A stretch of DNA of 64,000 bases from Actinomycetota bacterium (GCA_019347675.1 JAHWKW010000001.1:104958-168957), one strand, 5' to 3'. Numbered from the stretch's first letter, positions 9,212 through 18,223 are shown. Made by a program: numbers and translations. Notes: a model not told the origin generated them from the sequence alone.

Positions 9212-10738
9212 TTAGCCCGGTAGCACGACCGTCTTGAGCGCGGTGCACTCGTCGATTGAGTAGCCCAGCCCCTCCCGGCCGACGCCGGAGTCGGGGGTGC
9301 GGCCCCCGAACGGGAAGTGGCCCACCCCGTGCGACGGGGCGTCGTTGACGGTGACCATCCCGACCTCCAACGCGCCGGCCACGCGCCACGCCCGGTTCAG
9401 GTCTGACGTGAACACCGCGGAGTCCAGCCCGTACCGCGACCGGTTCGCCACATCGAGGGCGTCGTCCTCGTCGCGGACCTTGACGATCGTCAGGACCGGA
9501 CCGAACGTCTCCTCCCACACGATGTCCGCGTCGAGGGGGACCGCGGCCAGGACGGTGGGTTGGTGGTAGGCCGCGTCGGTCTCGCCACCGGCGAGCAGCT
9601 CCGCACCCTTGTCGAGGGCGTCGCGGACCAGGCCGTGCACGGTCTCGCAGGCTTCGGCGTTGACCAGAGGCCCGATGCCGACGCCGTCCGCGCGCGGGTC
9701 GCCGGCCGTCCAGGTCTGGGCCTCACCCAGCGCCCGCTGCACGTACTCGTCGTACACCGCCTCCTCGACCAGGATGCGGCTCAGTCCGGAGCAGCGCTGG
9801 CCTGCCAGCTTGAACGCCCCGGCCACGGTCTTGGCCGCCGCGTCCTCGACGTCGGCGTCGGACAGCACGATCCCGGCACCGTTGCCGCCCAGCTCCAGGT
9901 GGATCGGCTTGGGCCCGGCTGCGCGGGCGAGTGCACGCCCCGCCGTGCTCGACCCCGTGAACGACACCATGGAGATGTCCGGGTGGGACGCCAGCGCGTC
10001 GCCGAGCTCACTGCCGGGTCCGGTGACGACGTTCAGCGCGCCCGCGGGCAGACCCGCCTCCTCCAGGGCCCGGGCGAACATCAGCAACGCGACCGGGGCG
10101 TCCGAGGGTGCCTTGGCCACGACGGTGTTCCCGGCCGCGAGCGCCGGGATGATCTTGGAGGCGGGGATGAACAGGGGGTAGTTGAACGGGCCGATCGCTG
10201 CGACCGTGCCGAGCGGCTCGCGCAGCACCACGCCGCGTTTGCCGATCGTCCCGGGGATCCAGTCGCCGGGGATGTACTCGCCGAAGATCTTCCGGACCTC
10301 CTCACGGACGAGGTCGAGCCGCTCGATGGTCGTGCCGGCCTCGGAGTCCGCTGACGCTGCGGTCTTGCCCAGGTCGATCGTGATCGTGTGCTGGAAGGCG
10401 CTGCGGGAGCCAGCCATCACCTGGGCCGCGTCCTCGCAGATCCGCAGGCGCTCGGCGGCGGGGACCTCCAGGAAGCCGGTCCTGGCGGCGGTGGCCGCCG
10501 CGATGGCACGCTCGACGTCGCCCTTCCCGCCCCGTTGCGCGCGGGCGATCAAGGTGCCGTCGATCGGCGAACGGACCTCGAAGTCCTCGCCCGTGTCCGC
10601 CGCCTGCCACTCGCCTCCGACCAGGATGCGCAAGGTCGGCACCCCATCGGTCGTCGACGCCACGATCGGCTCGAACAGGTCCGGCAGGTCCAGTTGGGGG
10701 GCGCCGATGGCGGACGGCTGCGGGTCGACGAACGTCAT
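9212..10738 (-). CDS. gapN: Aldehyde dehydrogenase, GapN type (non-phosphorylating NADP glyceraldehyde-3-phosphate dehydrogenase-like)
   Basis: 508-residue ALDH superfamily enzyme with catalytic C316 (AGQRCSG), general base E282 (LELGGNG) and oxyanion N186 (GPFNYPLF). The sequence is closest to the GapN branch as far as I can judge; GapN oxidises glyceraldehyde-3-phosphate directly to 3-phosphoglycerate, giving NADPH. A succinate-semialdehyde or lactaldehyde dehydrogenase is the alternative. The start ATG has AGGAG nine bases upstream. It converges on the Ddn-like gene, with a small duplicated decamer (CTTAGCCCGG twice) between them. Confidence 0.75.
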   Translation of the reverse strand: MTFVDPQPSAIGAPQLDLPDLFEPIVASTTDGVPTLRILVGGEWQAADTGEDFEVRSPIDGTLIARAQRGGKGDVERAIAAATAARTGFLEVPAAERLRICEDAAQVMAGSRSAFQHTITIDLGKTAASADSEAGTTIERLDLVREEVRKIFGEYIPGDWIPGTIGKRGVVLREPLGTVAAIGPFNYPLFIPASKIIPALAAGNTVVAKAPSDAPVALLMFARALEEAGLPAGALNVVTGPGSELGDALASHPDISMVSFTGSSTAGRALARAAGPKPIHLELGGNGAGIVLSDADVEDAAAKTVAGAFKLAGQRCSGLSRILVEEAVYDEYVQRALGEAQTWTAGDPRADGVGIGPLVNAEACETVHGLVRDALDKGAELLAGGETDAAYHQPTVLAAVPLDADIVWEETFGPVLTIVKVRDEDDALDVANRSRYGLDSAVFTSDLNRAWRVAGALEVGMVTVNDAPSHGVGHFPFGGRTPDSGVGREGLGYSIDECTALKTVVLPG

Positions 10739-10823
10739 CGGTGTCTCCTGTCGGTGTCTCGCTTGTGAGGATGGCATGCGAGGGCCGACCGCACCGATCG
10801 CGCGGGTGTCCGTCCGGGGGCGG

Positions 10824-11594
10824 TCAGATGGTGGGCTGTCCTGCCGTGAGCAGGCGCGGTGCGAGGTCTGCGAGCGCTTGGACGACCTCGGCCCCGTCGG
10901 CGTGCTCGATCAGCGGGACGCCGGCCCGGTCGGCGTCGACCACCGCATCGCTCCACGGCAGCTGGGCGACGAGCTCGAAGCCGTGGCGCGCACAGAACTC
11001 CGCGATCGCCTCGGCGTCCGCGGGGGAGCGCACCTTGTTGGCCACCACCCCCAACCGCGCGATCGGCAGCTCCTGGGCGAGCGCCGCCATGCGCCGCACC
11101 GTCTCCAGGGACCGGAAGTAGGGCTCGGCGACGAGCAGCAGCACGTCGACGTGGCGGGCGGTGCCGCGGCTCAGGTGCTCCGGGGAGGCCTCCATGTCCA
11201 CGATCGTGGTGATCCGCGGGCTGGCGCCGAGGTCACCGAGCACGGCGCTGACGGTGGCGTGCGCGGAGCACAGGCAGCCCTCGTTGGCGTGGGCGGGCAT
11301 GCCCATCAACGTCAGACGGACCCCGTCGGGTGCCCTGACCGTGTGATGGTCGAGGACGTCATCGACCGGTTCGACGAGAGCGGGGCCCTGCAACCGGCGT
11401 GACACGATCGAGGACGGCAGGATCGCGGGCTCGCCCTCACTCTCGCGGTCCACGCCCAGCGCCGTGGCCAGGTTCGGGTTGCTGTCGGCGTCGATCGCGA
11501 CCACCGGCGCCCCGGAGCGTGCCAGCAGGCGGGCCAGGGTGGCCGAGATGGTGGTCTTGCCCGCCCCGCCCTTCCCGGCGACGGCGATCCTCAT
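10824..11594 (-). CDS. CooC-like P-loop ATPase 1 (motif C-L-C)
   Basis: SIMIBI-class MinD/CooC ATPase of 256 residues. Deviant Walker A GKGGAGKT at residues 7-14, switch I IDADSNPNLA, C107-L-C109 metal motif, then VDMEAS (133-137) and the NKV base-recognition segment. CooC proteins bind Ni(II) or Zn(II) between two subunits through the CxC motif and help load nickel into carbon monoxide dehydrogenase. No CO dehydrogenase is in the window; the neighbour is a [NiFe] hydrogenase, so nickel or Fe-S handling for that enzyme is an inference. It overlaps the PadR gene by ATGA. Confidence 0.85.
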   Translation of the reverse strand: MRIAVAGKGGAGKTTISATLARLLARSGAPVVAIDADSNPNLATALGVDRESEGEPAILPSSIVSRRLQGPALVEPVDDVLDHHTVRAPDGVRLTLMGMPAHANEGCLCSAHATVSAVLGDLGASPRITTIVDMEASPEHLSRGTARHVDVLLLVAEPYFRSLETVRRMAALAQELPIARLGVVANKVRSPADAEAIAEFCARHGFELVAQLPWSDAVVDADRAGVPLIEHADGAEVVQALADLAPRLLTAGQPTI

Positions 11595-11959
11595 GGCATG
11601 ACCTCCACGCTCGCGCCCTCGAACAGTTCCTCGTAGCGGTCGAGGTAGCGTCCCAGCAGCCGGCGGACCTCACGCAGGGAACCGGACCACGCATGCAGCC
11701 AGTCGCGGCCGTCGTCGGTCACGACGTACGTGCGCCGCGCGGGACCCGAGTCCGACGGCTCCCACCACGACTGGATCAGCCGTTCCTGCTCCATGGCTCG
11801 CAGTGCCCGGTACAGCCCGCCCGGGTCGGTCTGTTCCAGACCCAGGTCCGTCAACTGCTCCAGCAGGTCGTAGCCGTGCGACGGCTGCTCGGCCAGGAGC
11901 AGCAGCAGGCACGGCCGCAGGAAGTTGCGGGGCAGTCCGCTGGGGGCGTCGGAGGCCAT
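11591..11959 (-). CDS. PadR family transcriptional regulator
   Basis: 122 residues with the PadR winged helix: LLLLAEQPSHGYDLLEQL, LYRALRAMEQERLI and the wing RRTYVVTDDGRDWL, then a C-terminal dimerisation helix. It lies between the Cys/His-rich gene and the CooC-like ATPase, coupled to both by 1-4 base overlaps, and is divergent from the hydrogenase genes, so it may regulate them. Confidence 0.9.
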   Translation of the reverse strand: MASDAPSGLPRNFLRPCLLLLLAEQPSHGYDLLEQLTDLGLEQTDPGGLYRALRAMEQERLIQSWWEPSDSGPARRTYVVTDDGRDWLHAWSGSLREVRRLLGRYLDRYEELFEGASVEVMP

Positions 11960-12417
11960 CAGTGTTGGTGCGCGTGCTGGGCGCGCTCCGCGGCGCAGGC
12001 CTCAGCCTCTTCGACCGACGCGTGGCACCAGCAGTCGGCGCTGCAGTCGCCGTGCGCCGGCTGGGTCAGGTCGGAGAAGGACGCGGAGAACTCGTCGGCG
12101 CCCTCCTTCAGGCCCGTGGCCGACAGGCGGAACCCGTCGCCCACCACCTCCAGGTAGCCGTCGTCGACCAGCCGCTGCAGGTAGGTGATCCCGATCCCGG
12201 CGTCCACGCCGAGGAACCGCTCGATCAGGTCGGCGGTGACCACATCCCCGAAGTCGGCCACCCTGCCTCCGCTCTCCTCCTGAACCGACTCGGCCTCGCC
12301 CCGCAGCCAGTACATCACCTGCAGGATCTCGCTCCGCCAGTACAGGGCTCGCAGCGATTCGGACTTGGGGACGTGTAGCTGCTCCACGGCGGCTCTCCCG
12401 CGATCGAACGTCGACAT
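11959..12417 (-). CDS. Unknown protein with winged-helix-like body and Cys/His-rich tail
   Basis: I do not recognise a named family. Residues about 20-100 look like a winged-helix module (helices, then YLQRLVDDGYLEVVGDGFRLSATG). The tail is rich in metal ligands: C125, C129, C131, H132, C141, H148, H150 and H152. Position and composition suggest a metal- or redox-sensing regulator or an Fe-S/nickel-binding accessory protein. It is the first gene of the unit divergent from hhyS, sharing its intergenic region and overlapping padR by a single base. Confidence 0.7.
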   Translation of the reverse strand: MSTFDRGRAAVEQLHVPKSESLRALYWRSEILQVMYWLRGEAESVQEESGGRVADFGDVVTADLIERFLGVDAGIGITYLQRLVDDGYLEVVGDGFRLSATGLKEGADEFSASFSDLTQPAHGDCSADCWCHASVEEAEACAAERAQHAHQH

Positions 12418-12469
12418 GATGTCGCGTTGTGAAGGCAGCGTAGCGCCACCGCGGCGGTGCGGCAGGGGC

Positions 12470-12489
12470 GTCGCTTACAGTCGCTTACA
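12470..12489. repeat. Tandem decamer upstream of the hydrogenase genes
   Basis: GTCGCTTACA occurs twice head to tail, about 38 bases upstream of the candidate hhyS -35 element and about 50 bases from the divergent start codon. It could be a regulator binding site. Confidence 0.5.
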
Positions 12490-12527
12490 GACGGCCGCTT
12501 GGGTGGCGGAGGGACACCTGACCGCGC

Positions 12528-12555
12528 TGGACATCGCGAGGGGTAGGTGTAGGCT
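12528..12555 (+). promoter_or_regulatory. Candidate promoter of the hydrogenase operon
   Basis: TGGACA, a 16-base spacer, then TAGGCT, which fits the actinobacterial TAnnnT form of -10 boxes. Transcription would start near 12562, leaving a leader of about 60 bases before hhyS. Read by eye only. Confidence 0.4.
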
Positions 12556-12625
12556 GCACATAGGCCCACCGTCGCTACTGCGGTTACGCGGCGGGGGACG
12601 CACACACGACGGGAGAGAGTCGCAG

Positions 12626-14032
12626 ATGGCAGTTCCACGGGAAGCCAAACAGGTCCCCAGCAGGACGCCGGCTCAGCAGCTCCTCGACTACGCCGGACCG
12701 GCCAGCCGGTTCAGGCTCGATGAGGACTCCCACGAGATCGGGGACTTCGGGAACCCGACGCGGTCCTTCATGGAGTTTATGCTCGAGCCCGCCGCCAAGG
12801 CCAGTACCGGCAAGCGGCTGGGACCGCTGGAGAAGGTCCACGCGTTCTGGTTCGCCGGGATGAGCTGTGACGGGTGCACGGTGACGGTCAGCGGCGCCCA
12901 CGCACCGTCGGTCGAGAGCCTGCTGCTCGGGGCGCACCCGGGCATCCCCCGGGTCGCCCTGCACCACCCGGTCGTCCAGATCGAGTCGGGCCCCAACTAC
13001 TTCTACGCCCACGAGCTGGCGGTCAAGGGGGAGCTCGACGCCCCGTACGTGATCATCCTCGAGGGCTCGATCAGCGACGAGGTCCGTGCCTACGAGACAG
13101 GTGGGTACTGGTCGGGTGCCGGCGAGGAGCCCTGGGGTCGCGGTGGCGAGCACCGCACCGTGTCGATCGACGAGTGGATCGCCCGGATGGCGCCCGGTGC
13201 GGCGGCGTCGATCGCGATCGGGACCTGCGCCACCTGGGGCGGCATCCCCTCGGCGGAGGGCAACCCCACCGGGGCGATGAGCCTGATGGACTTCCTCGGG
13301 AAGGACTACCGCAGCGCCTACGGCGTCCCGGTCGTCAACATCCCCGGCTGCGCCCCGATCGGTGACAACTTCACCGAGACGGTCGCGGCCGTCCTGTACT
13401 TCCTGCAGGGCTACGGTCCTCTCCCCGAGTTCGACGAGATCGGTCGGCCGGCGTGGCTGTTCGGCGAGACCGTGCACCGCCACTGCGTCCGCGGCGCGTA
13501 CTACGAGGAGGGCACCTACGCCAAGCACTTCGGCGACCCCGAGTGCCTGGTCGAGATCGGGTGCTGGGGGCCGGTGGTGAACTGCAACATCACCTCCCGC
13601 GGCGCCATCAACGGCTACGGCGGCTGCATGAACTCCGGTGGGGCGTGCATCGGGTGCACCATGCCCGGCTTCCCCGACAAGTTCACCCCCTTCTACAAGA
13701 AGCCGCCGGGGACGTTGGTGTCATCGAGCATCTCGCGGCTGGTCGGCAGCTTCGTCCGCCCGATGCGCAAGTACACCAACAACCACCTCAACCGTGAGAC
13801 GCGGTGGGACGAGCACGGCGCGGTGCCCAGCGGCTGGGCCCGCGCGCAGTCCGAGCCAGGGTTCTTCAACGACCTCGGCCACAAGTTCTACGACCGCTTG
13901 CGCCGCGGCACCGACACCGGTCGGCGGCGTGGCGACGAGTGGGGCAAGGGCGGCTCCGACACCGTCTGGACCGAGGTGCGTGACCCGTCGCGGGAGGAGG
14001 ACCTCTCGCTGCGGCCCGGCAGCCGGCGCTGA
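12626..14032 (+). CDS. hhyS: Group 1h (formerly group 5) [NiFe] hydrogenase small subunit
   Basis: Electron-transfer subunit of the high-affinity actinobacterial-type uptake hydrogenase that oxidises atmospheric H2. The [NiFe] small-subunit signature begins at FAGMSCDGCTVTVSG (C81, C84), followed by GTCATWGGIPS, IPGCAP, and a later Cys-rich region with GCWGPVVNCN, CMNSGGACIGC and MPGFPDKF for the other Fe-S clusters. It has no Tat signal, as is known for this group. At 468 residues it is longer than standard small subunits because of the N- and C-terminal extensions typical of HhyS. ATG 12626 has GGGAGAGAG upstream; longer frames lack a ribosome site. Confidence 0.95.
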   Translation: MAVPREAKQVPSRTPAQQLLDYAGPASRFRLDEDSHEIGDFGNPTRSFMEFMLEPAAKASTGKRLGPLEKVHAFWFAGMSCDGCTVTVSGAHAPSVESLLLGAHPGIPRVALHHPVVQIESGPNYFYAHELAVKGELDAPYVIILEGSISDEVRAYETGGYWSGAGEEPWGRGGEHRTVSIDEWIARMAPGAAASIAIGTCATWGGIPSAEGNPTGAMSLMDFLGKDYRSAYGVPVVNIPGCAPIGDNFTETVAAVLYFLQGYGPLPEFDEIGRPAWLFGETVHRHCVRGAYYEEGTYAKHFGDPECLVEIGCWGPVVNCNITSRGAINGYGGCMNSGGACIGCTMPGFPDKFTPFYKKPPGTLVSSSISRLVGSFVRPMRKYTNNHLNRETRWDEHGAVPSGWARAQSEPGFFNDLGHKFYDRLRRGTDTGRRRGDEWGKGGSDTVWTEVRDPSREEDLSLRPGSRR

Positions 14033-14074
14033 ACGCGGGGCTCCACCCGTAAACGACCAAGGAGAGCGGCAAAC

Positions 14075-15979
14075 ATGTGCTTCAAGAACCTCCCCATCGA
14101 GTTCGACGCCGCGGGGAACGCGTCCTGGAAGGGCGGGATCCCCGATCCCCAGTCGGTGACGATCGCGCGGCCTGAGCTGTCACTATCCGAGGACGAGCGC
14201 CAGGAGCAGATCCGCCGCTTGGTGGCCCGCAACGGGCACATCAAGGACCTCAACATGGACCCGATCACGCGTGTGGCGGGCGCGCTGGCGATCCACGTCG
14301 TGGCTGACCTCGACGAGGGTGTGTACCTCGATTCGCATTCGCAGGCGACCCTGTTCCGCGGCTACGAGGTGATCCTGATGGGCCGCGACCCCCGGGACGC
14401 GATCTTCGTGTCGTCGCGGGCGTGCGGCGTGTGCGGAGGCGTGCACGCGCACGCCGCGGCCTACGCGATCGAGATGGCGATGGGTCTGACCCCGCCACCG
14501 CTGGGCACGGTCGTGCGCAACCTCGGCGAGACTGCCGAGATGGGCTACGACAACCCGCTGCACCTGTACCTGCTGGCCGGTCCGGACTACTCGGAGTCCG
14601 TCGTCAAGCAGACCAACCCCGAACTGTGGCCCAAGGCCGAGAAGTGGAAGTGCCCGGGTGCGAACACCCACGGGTTCAAGACGATGGCCGACCTGATGCA
14701 TGCCCTGAACCCGCTGACGGGTGCCCTGTACCGGGAGGGTCTGGACTTCACGCGGCACTTCCGTGAGTCGTTCGCGCTGCTGCACGGCAAGTACCCGCAC
14801 CCGCAGACGATCGTGCCCGGCGGCGTGTCGACCACGCTCACGCTCCAGACGCTGAACGAGTACCACTCGCGGCTGGGGAAGGGCTACGACTACGCGCGGC
14901 GGATGATCGCCGTGTGGGACGACATCTACGCCTTCTTCATGGAGGCCGACGAGCGCAACATGTGGGTCGGGTACCGTCCGACCAACCACATCGAGCCGGG
15001 CTTCTGGGACGACCCCTACGCGTACGACGCCACCTACCAGAACTGCAACGAGTGGGGGTTGCGTCGCTGGTCGACCCCGGGTGTCGTCGTCGACGGCGAG
15101 CTGAAGACCAACCGCCTGACCGACATCAACATCGGCTGGGAGGAGTTCGTCGACCACGCGTACTACGACCCGTCCACCACCAGGCGCTACTCGACCGACC
15201 CGCTGGGCAACCCGATCACCGAGCACCACCCGTGGAACAAGCGGACCCTGCCCCGCCCGGGCGCGAAGGACTTCCGCGGGAAGTACACCTGGTCGACGGC
15301 GCCCCGCTGGGACCGCACCGTCGTGGAGACCGGGGCGTACTCGCGCCTGCTGATGACCGCTCTGTCGCAGCAGCTGCCCGAGAACGACTTCATCGAGGCG
15401 ACCGGGCACTCGCTGCGGATGGTCATCCCCAAGGCCGAGACCCACGAGACCGAGGTCGAGTGGCACGTCCCGGAGGTGTGGAACGCGCTGGAGCGCAACC
15501 GCAGCCGCGCGTACCACTTCCTGTTCTCGCAGCTCGTGGCGATGAACAACCTGCTGCTGGCGTACCGACTGCTCAAGTCGGGCGAGAGGCGCGTCGCTGC
15601 CGTCAAGCCAGACGAGCTCGACGACTACATCCCCCGGGAGGAGACCCGCAGCGTCGGCTTCTGGGGAGCGGGTCGTGGCTGGCTGCTGCACCACCTGGTC
15701 ATGGACCAGGGCAAGATCGTCAACTACCAGATCACGACGCCGTCGACGATCAACGCCTCGCCGCGGGACGCCTTCGACCAGCCGGGTCCCTACGAGGAGG
15801 CGGTCATCAACACGCCGATCCTCGAGGACATCTCGGACCCGTCGAAGTTCACCTCGATCGACATGATGCGTTCGGTCCGCAGCTTCGACCCGTGCATGCC
15901 GTGCACCACGCACGTGTACACGGGTCAGGGGACCGTGACCCGCGAGGTGAACACCTGCGCTTGCGGCGCGGACCTGTAG
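14075..15979 (+). CDS. hhyL: Group 1h [NiFe] hydrogenase large subunit
   Basis: Catalytic subunit carrying the NiFe(CN)2CO site. The nickel ligands are C117 and C120 (RACGVCGGVHAH) and C607 and C610 (DPCMPCTTH). The usual C-terminal cut after H613 would remove 21 residues, which themselves contain a C-A-C pair. N-terminal NMDPITRVAGAL is characteristic. 634 residues. ATG with AAGGAGAG about ten bases upstream, 42 bases after hhyS, same operon. It needs Hyp proteins; only hypC and protease genes are in the window. Confidence 0.96.
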   Translation: MCFKNLPIEFDAAGNASWKGGIPDPQSVTIARPELSLSEDERQEQIRRLVARNGHIKDLNMDPITRVAGALAIHVVADLDEGVYLDSHSQATLFRGYEVILMGRDPRDAIFVSSRACGVCGGVHAHAAAYAIEMAMGLTPPPLGTVVRNLGETAEMGYDNPLHLYLLAGPDYSESVVKQTNPELWPKAEKWKCPGANTHGFKTMADLMHALNPLTGALYREGLDFTRHFRESFALLHGKYPHPQTIVPGGVSTTLTLQTLNEYHSRLGKGYDYARRMIAVWDDIYAFFMEADERNMWVGYRPTNHIEPGFWDDPYAYDATYQNCNEWGLRRWSTPGVVVDGELKTNRLTDINIGWEEFVDHAYYDPSTTRRYSTDPLGNPITEHHPWNKRTLPRPGAKDFRGKYTWSTAPRWDRTVVETGAYSRLLMTALSQQLPENDFIEATGHSLRMVIPKAETHETEVEWHVPEVWNALERNRSRAYHFLFSQLVAMNNLLLAYRLLKSGERRVAAVKPDELDDYIPREETRSVGFWGAGRGWLLHHLVMDQGKIVNYQITTPSTINASPRDAFDQPGPYEEAVINTPILEDISDPSKFTSIDMMRSVRSFDPCMPCTTHVYTGQGTVTREVNTCACGADL

Positions 15980-16000
15980 TACGCAGCGGGTGAGTACTTC

Positions 16001-16040
16001 GGACCTGCGGCACCCGGACGTGCCGGGTGCCCGCAGGTCC
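16001..16040. terminator. Long GC hairpin after hhyL
   Basis: A 17-base-pair stem (GGACCTGCGGCACCCGG with its complement, one bulged C at 16030) and a five-base loop, 22 bases after the hhyL stop. There is no T-run. It may end or stabilise the hhySL message and reduce expression of the two genes that follow. Confidence 0.6.
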
Positions 16041-16171
16041 ACGCACAGCACAACAGCCAGCGGGGCGCCGGGCTGGGGGGCTGGTGTGGCCGCCGACGTG
16101 ACGTCGAGCGTGCCCGCCGTTCGCTGCGGGGCCCTCGCGAACCGAGCACGAACGTTGAGGGGGGACCCACG

Positions 16172-16810
16172 GTGACCAGCTTCGCCTTCCCGGGCCTGAC
16201 GAACGTCTTCCTCCAGATCATCCAGGCGCCAACCGCCAACCCGAGCGGGGCCCGTCAGGTCTGGGAGCGTTGGCACGAGAACCTGGCCTCTGGTGCCATC
16301 GGGTGGCAGGAGTCCATCGCCGGGGTCACCGATGACGGGCAGTTCATCGCGTTGGTGGAGTTCGTCTCGGAGGAGGCGGCCCGGAACAACCAACAGCGCC
16401 CCGAGCAGGATCTGTGGTGGCGTGACATGTCCGCGCAGCTGCAAGGTGACGCGACCTTCCACGAGTGCTCCAGCGTCTCGCAGTACGGTGAGGCTCTCGA
16501 CGACAGGGCGACGTTCGTTCAGGTCGTCCAGGGACGCGCCGCGCAGATCGAACGGCTGCTGGGCGAGGTACCGCAGCGCGAGCACCACCATGCCTACGAG
16601 ACCGATCTGGACCTGCTCGGTGGGCTGATCGGCATCCACGACGGGGGGGAGTTCACCGAGGTCGTGTACTACCCGTCGGAGGACGCGGCCCGCGACCCCG
16701 AGACCGGCCGGTCCCGTGAGCGCGGCGTTTCGATGATCGAGTTCCTGGCCGACCACATCTCCGACATCCGGTACCTGAACATCCGCGACCCCTGGATCCA
16801 CCGCCACTGA
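16172..16810 (+). CDS. Unknown hydrogenase-cluster protein, two ferredoxin-like (ABM-type) repeats
   Basis: 212 residues that I cannot assign by name. The chain appears to hold two related halves (about 10-95 and 110-200), each ending in a YxEALDD or VYYPSEDAARD stretch after an aromatic strand, consistent with dimeric alpha/beta barrel domains. Its position directly after hhyL suggests an accessory role. GTG start in a GGGGGACCC context. It is probably cotranscribed with the maturation protease-like gene 37 bases downstream. Confidence 0.6.
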   Translation: MTSFAFPGLTNVFLQIIQAPTANPSGARQVWERWHENLASGAIGWQESIAGVTDDGQFIALVEFVSEEAARNNQQRPEQDLWWRDMSAQLQGDATFHECSSVSQYGEALDDRATFVQVVQGRAAQIERLLGEVPQREHHHAYETDLDLLGGLIGIHDGGEFTEVVYYPSEDAARDPETGRSRERGVSMIEFLADHISDIRYLNIRDPWIHRH

Positions 16811-16847
16811 TGCGGCCGTCGGTGCCGATCCCCGGCCGGTAGGGCCC

Positions 16848-17612
16848 GTGAGCATCATTGTCGGGGCGGTCAGCCAGCTCTACCAGGGTGACCTGGACGT
16901 GGGGCGTCACGTCCTGGAGGAGTTGGCCAGAGACGACCTGGGCGACAACGTCTCCCTCGAGGACTTCCACTACGGGGCGGTGGCGGTCACCCAGCGCCTC
17001 GAGGAGCTCGATCCGTACACGTTGGTGATCGTCGGTCCCGAGGAGCGCGATCGCGAGCCCGGCACCGTCGAGCGACGCAGGATCGATTCGCTCGACATCG
17101 ACCCGGCCGACGTGCAGGTTGCGATCGGCGACGCAGGGACAGGGTACGTCACGGTCGGGTTGCTCCTGGAAGTGGCCTGGGGGCTGGAGGCGCTGCCACC
17201 CCGGACGGTGACGATCGAGTTGGAGCCGGTCCTCGTGGGGCCGGGCGAGGAGATGTCAGCCGAGGCTCGGGCCGCCGTGCCTCAGTTGGCTGACCTCGTC
17301 CGGGCGGAGGTGCGGCGAGCCCCCCTCCTGGAGCTCGCCGACCGGATCCGCGGACGGTTGGAAGTCGAAGGCGACCGGCTGGAACCCTCGCCTGCCGTGG
17401 AGGCCCTCGAGGCACTCCTCGACGAGCTCGAGATCGTGGATCGCGAAGGACGGTGGGGCCGGACCTTCGCCGAGCGCGACCGGCTGAAGCTGCGCATCTC
17501 GATGGGTGAGACCGGGGAGGGCATGGACCAGCTGGACTGGGGCATGTGGTGGGGTCTGATCGAGGAGATCGATCGCATCCAGCCGCTCGAGTCACAGCCT
17601 CCGTACCACTGA
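16848..17612 (+). CDS. Divergent hydrogenase maturation protease-like protein with C-terminal extension
   Basis: The first 150 residues follow the HyaD/HybD fold order: VGAVSQLYQGDLDVGRHVLEEL corresponds to the GxGNxLxxDDGxG start, DPYTLVIVGPEER to the second metal-ligand strand, then YVTVGLLLEVAWGLEALP and VTIELEP. The classical Asn-Pro/Leu and tandem Asp are changed (only one Asp remains in YQGDLD). The last 100 residues are an extra helical region not found in standard proteases. It may process HhyL in a group-specific way or be a non-catalytic relative. GTG start. Confidence 0.65.
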   Translation: MSIIVGAVSQLYQGDLDVGRHVLEELARDDLGDNVSLEDFHYGAVAVTQRLEELDPYTLVIVGPEERDREPGTVERRRIDSLDIDPADVQVAIGDAGTGYVTVGLLLEVAWGLEALPPRTVTIELEPVLVGPGEEMSAEARAAVPQLADLVRAEVRRAPLLELADRIRGRLEVEGDRLEPSPAVEALEALLDELEIVDREGRWGRTFAERDRLKLRISMGETGEGMDQLDWGMWWGLIEEIDRIQPLESQPPYH

Positions 17613-17677
17613 CCCGCTCCGCAGTGACCCCCCTCCGCAGTGACCCTTGACCCCGTCCACTGCCCGTCCGTCGCCGT

Positions 17678-18223
17678 CTACGGCGAGGTCCTGTGCAGCC
17701 ACTGCGCCACCGAGGAGGCCGGGATGGCCAACGCGTACCTCGTGTCCCGTCCCACGGCGTAGACCACACCGACGAGCTCACCGCGTGCGTTGAGCACCGG
17801 CCCGCCCGAGTAGCCTGGGAGCACGACCGCCTTCACGCGCAGCACGTTGGACGGTTCACCCAGAACGGGCCCTTGAAGCTGGTCGATCACGATGCCCTTC
17901 ATGGCGGTGAACTCGCCCCCGAGTGGGTACCCGACCACCCGGACGATCTCGCCGGTGCGGGGCGGATGGCGGGCGAACGCGACCGGGTGTCGCAGCGGCC
18001 GTGTTGTCCGCAGCACCGCCAGGTCGTGAGCGTCTGCCATGCGCAGGACCTCGACGCCGAGCGCGCGCCCGTCCCACGTCGAGACCTCCAGTGGGCCGGC
18101 TCCGTCCACGACGTGCCGGGCCGTGACCAGCAGCCGCGCACCGATGGCGGTGGCGACCCCATGGACGTCCTGGCGTTGTGACACGGTGACGCGGAACGTC
18201 GACTCGCGTGCCACCTGTGGCAT
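17678..18223 (-). CDS. Trypsin-like serine protease (S1/HtrA-type fold)
   Basis: Complete catalytic triad in 181 residues: H37 (TARHVVDG), D67 (DAHDLAVL) and S139 (PGYSGGPVL). No signal peptide, transmembrane segment or PDZ domain is visible from the ATG at 18223, so the protein would be cytosolic as annotated. The same frame stays open upstream to 18357 and reads W-R-W-L-R-R-R-G followed by a proline-rich stretch, but without an ATG, GTG or TTG. A longer protein with an unusual start or a damaged N-terminus is possible. Confidence 0.82.
   Translation of the reverse strand: MPQVARESTFRVTVSQRQDVHGVATAIGARLLVTARHVVDGAGPLEVSTWDGRALGVEVLRMADAHDLAVLRTTRPLRHPVAFARHPPRTGEIVRVVGYPLGGEFTAMKGIVIDQLQGPVLGEPSNVLRVKAVVLPGYSGGPVLNARGELVGVVYAVGRDTRYALAIPASSVAQWLHRTSP

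Noticed and set aside
14183..16858. 891-codon open frame antisense to hhyL and neighbours
   Set aside because: GC-rich third positions leave antisense frames open; the sequence is repetitive Arg/Val/Gly with no domain, and the opposite strand carries certain genes.
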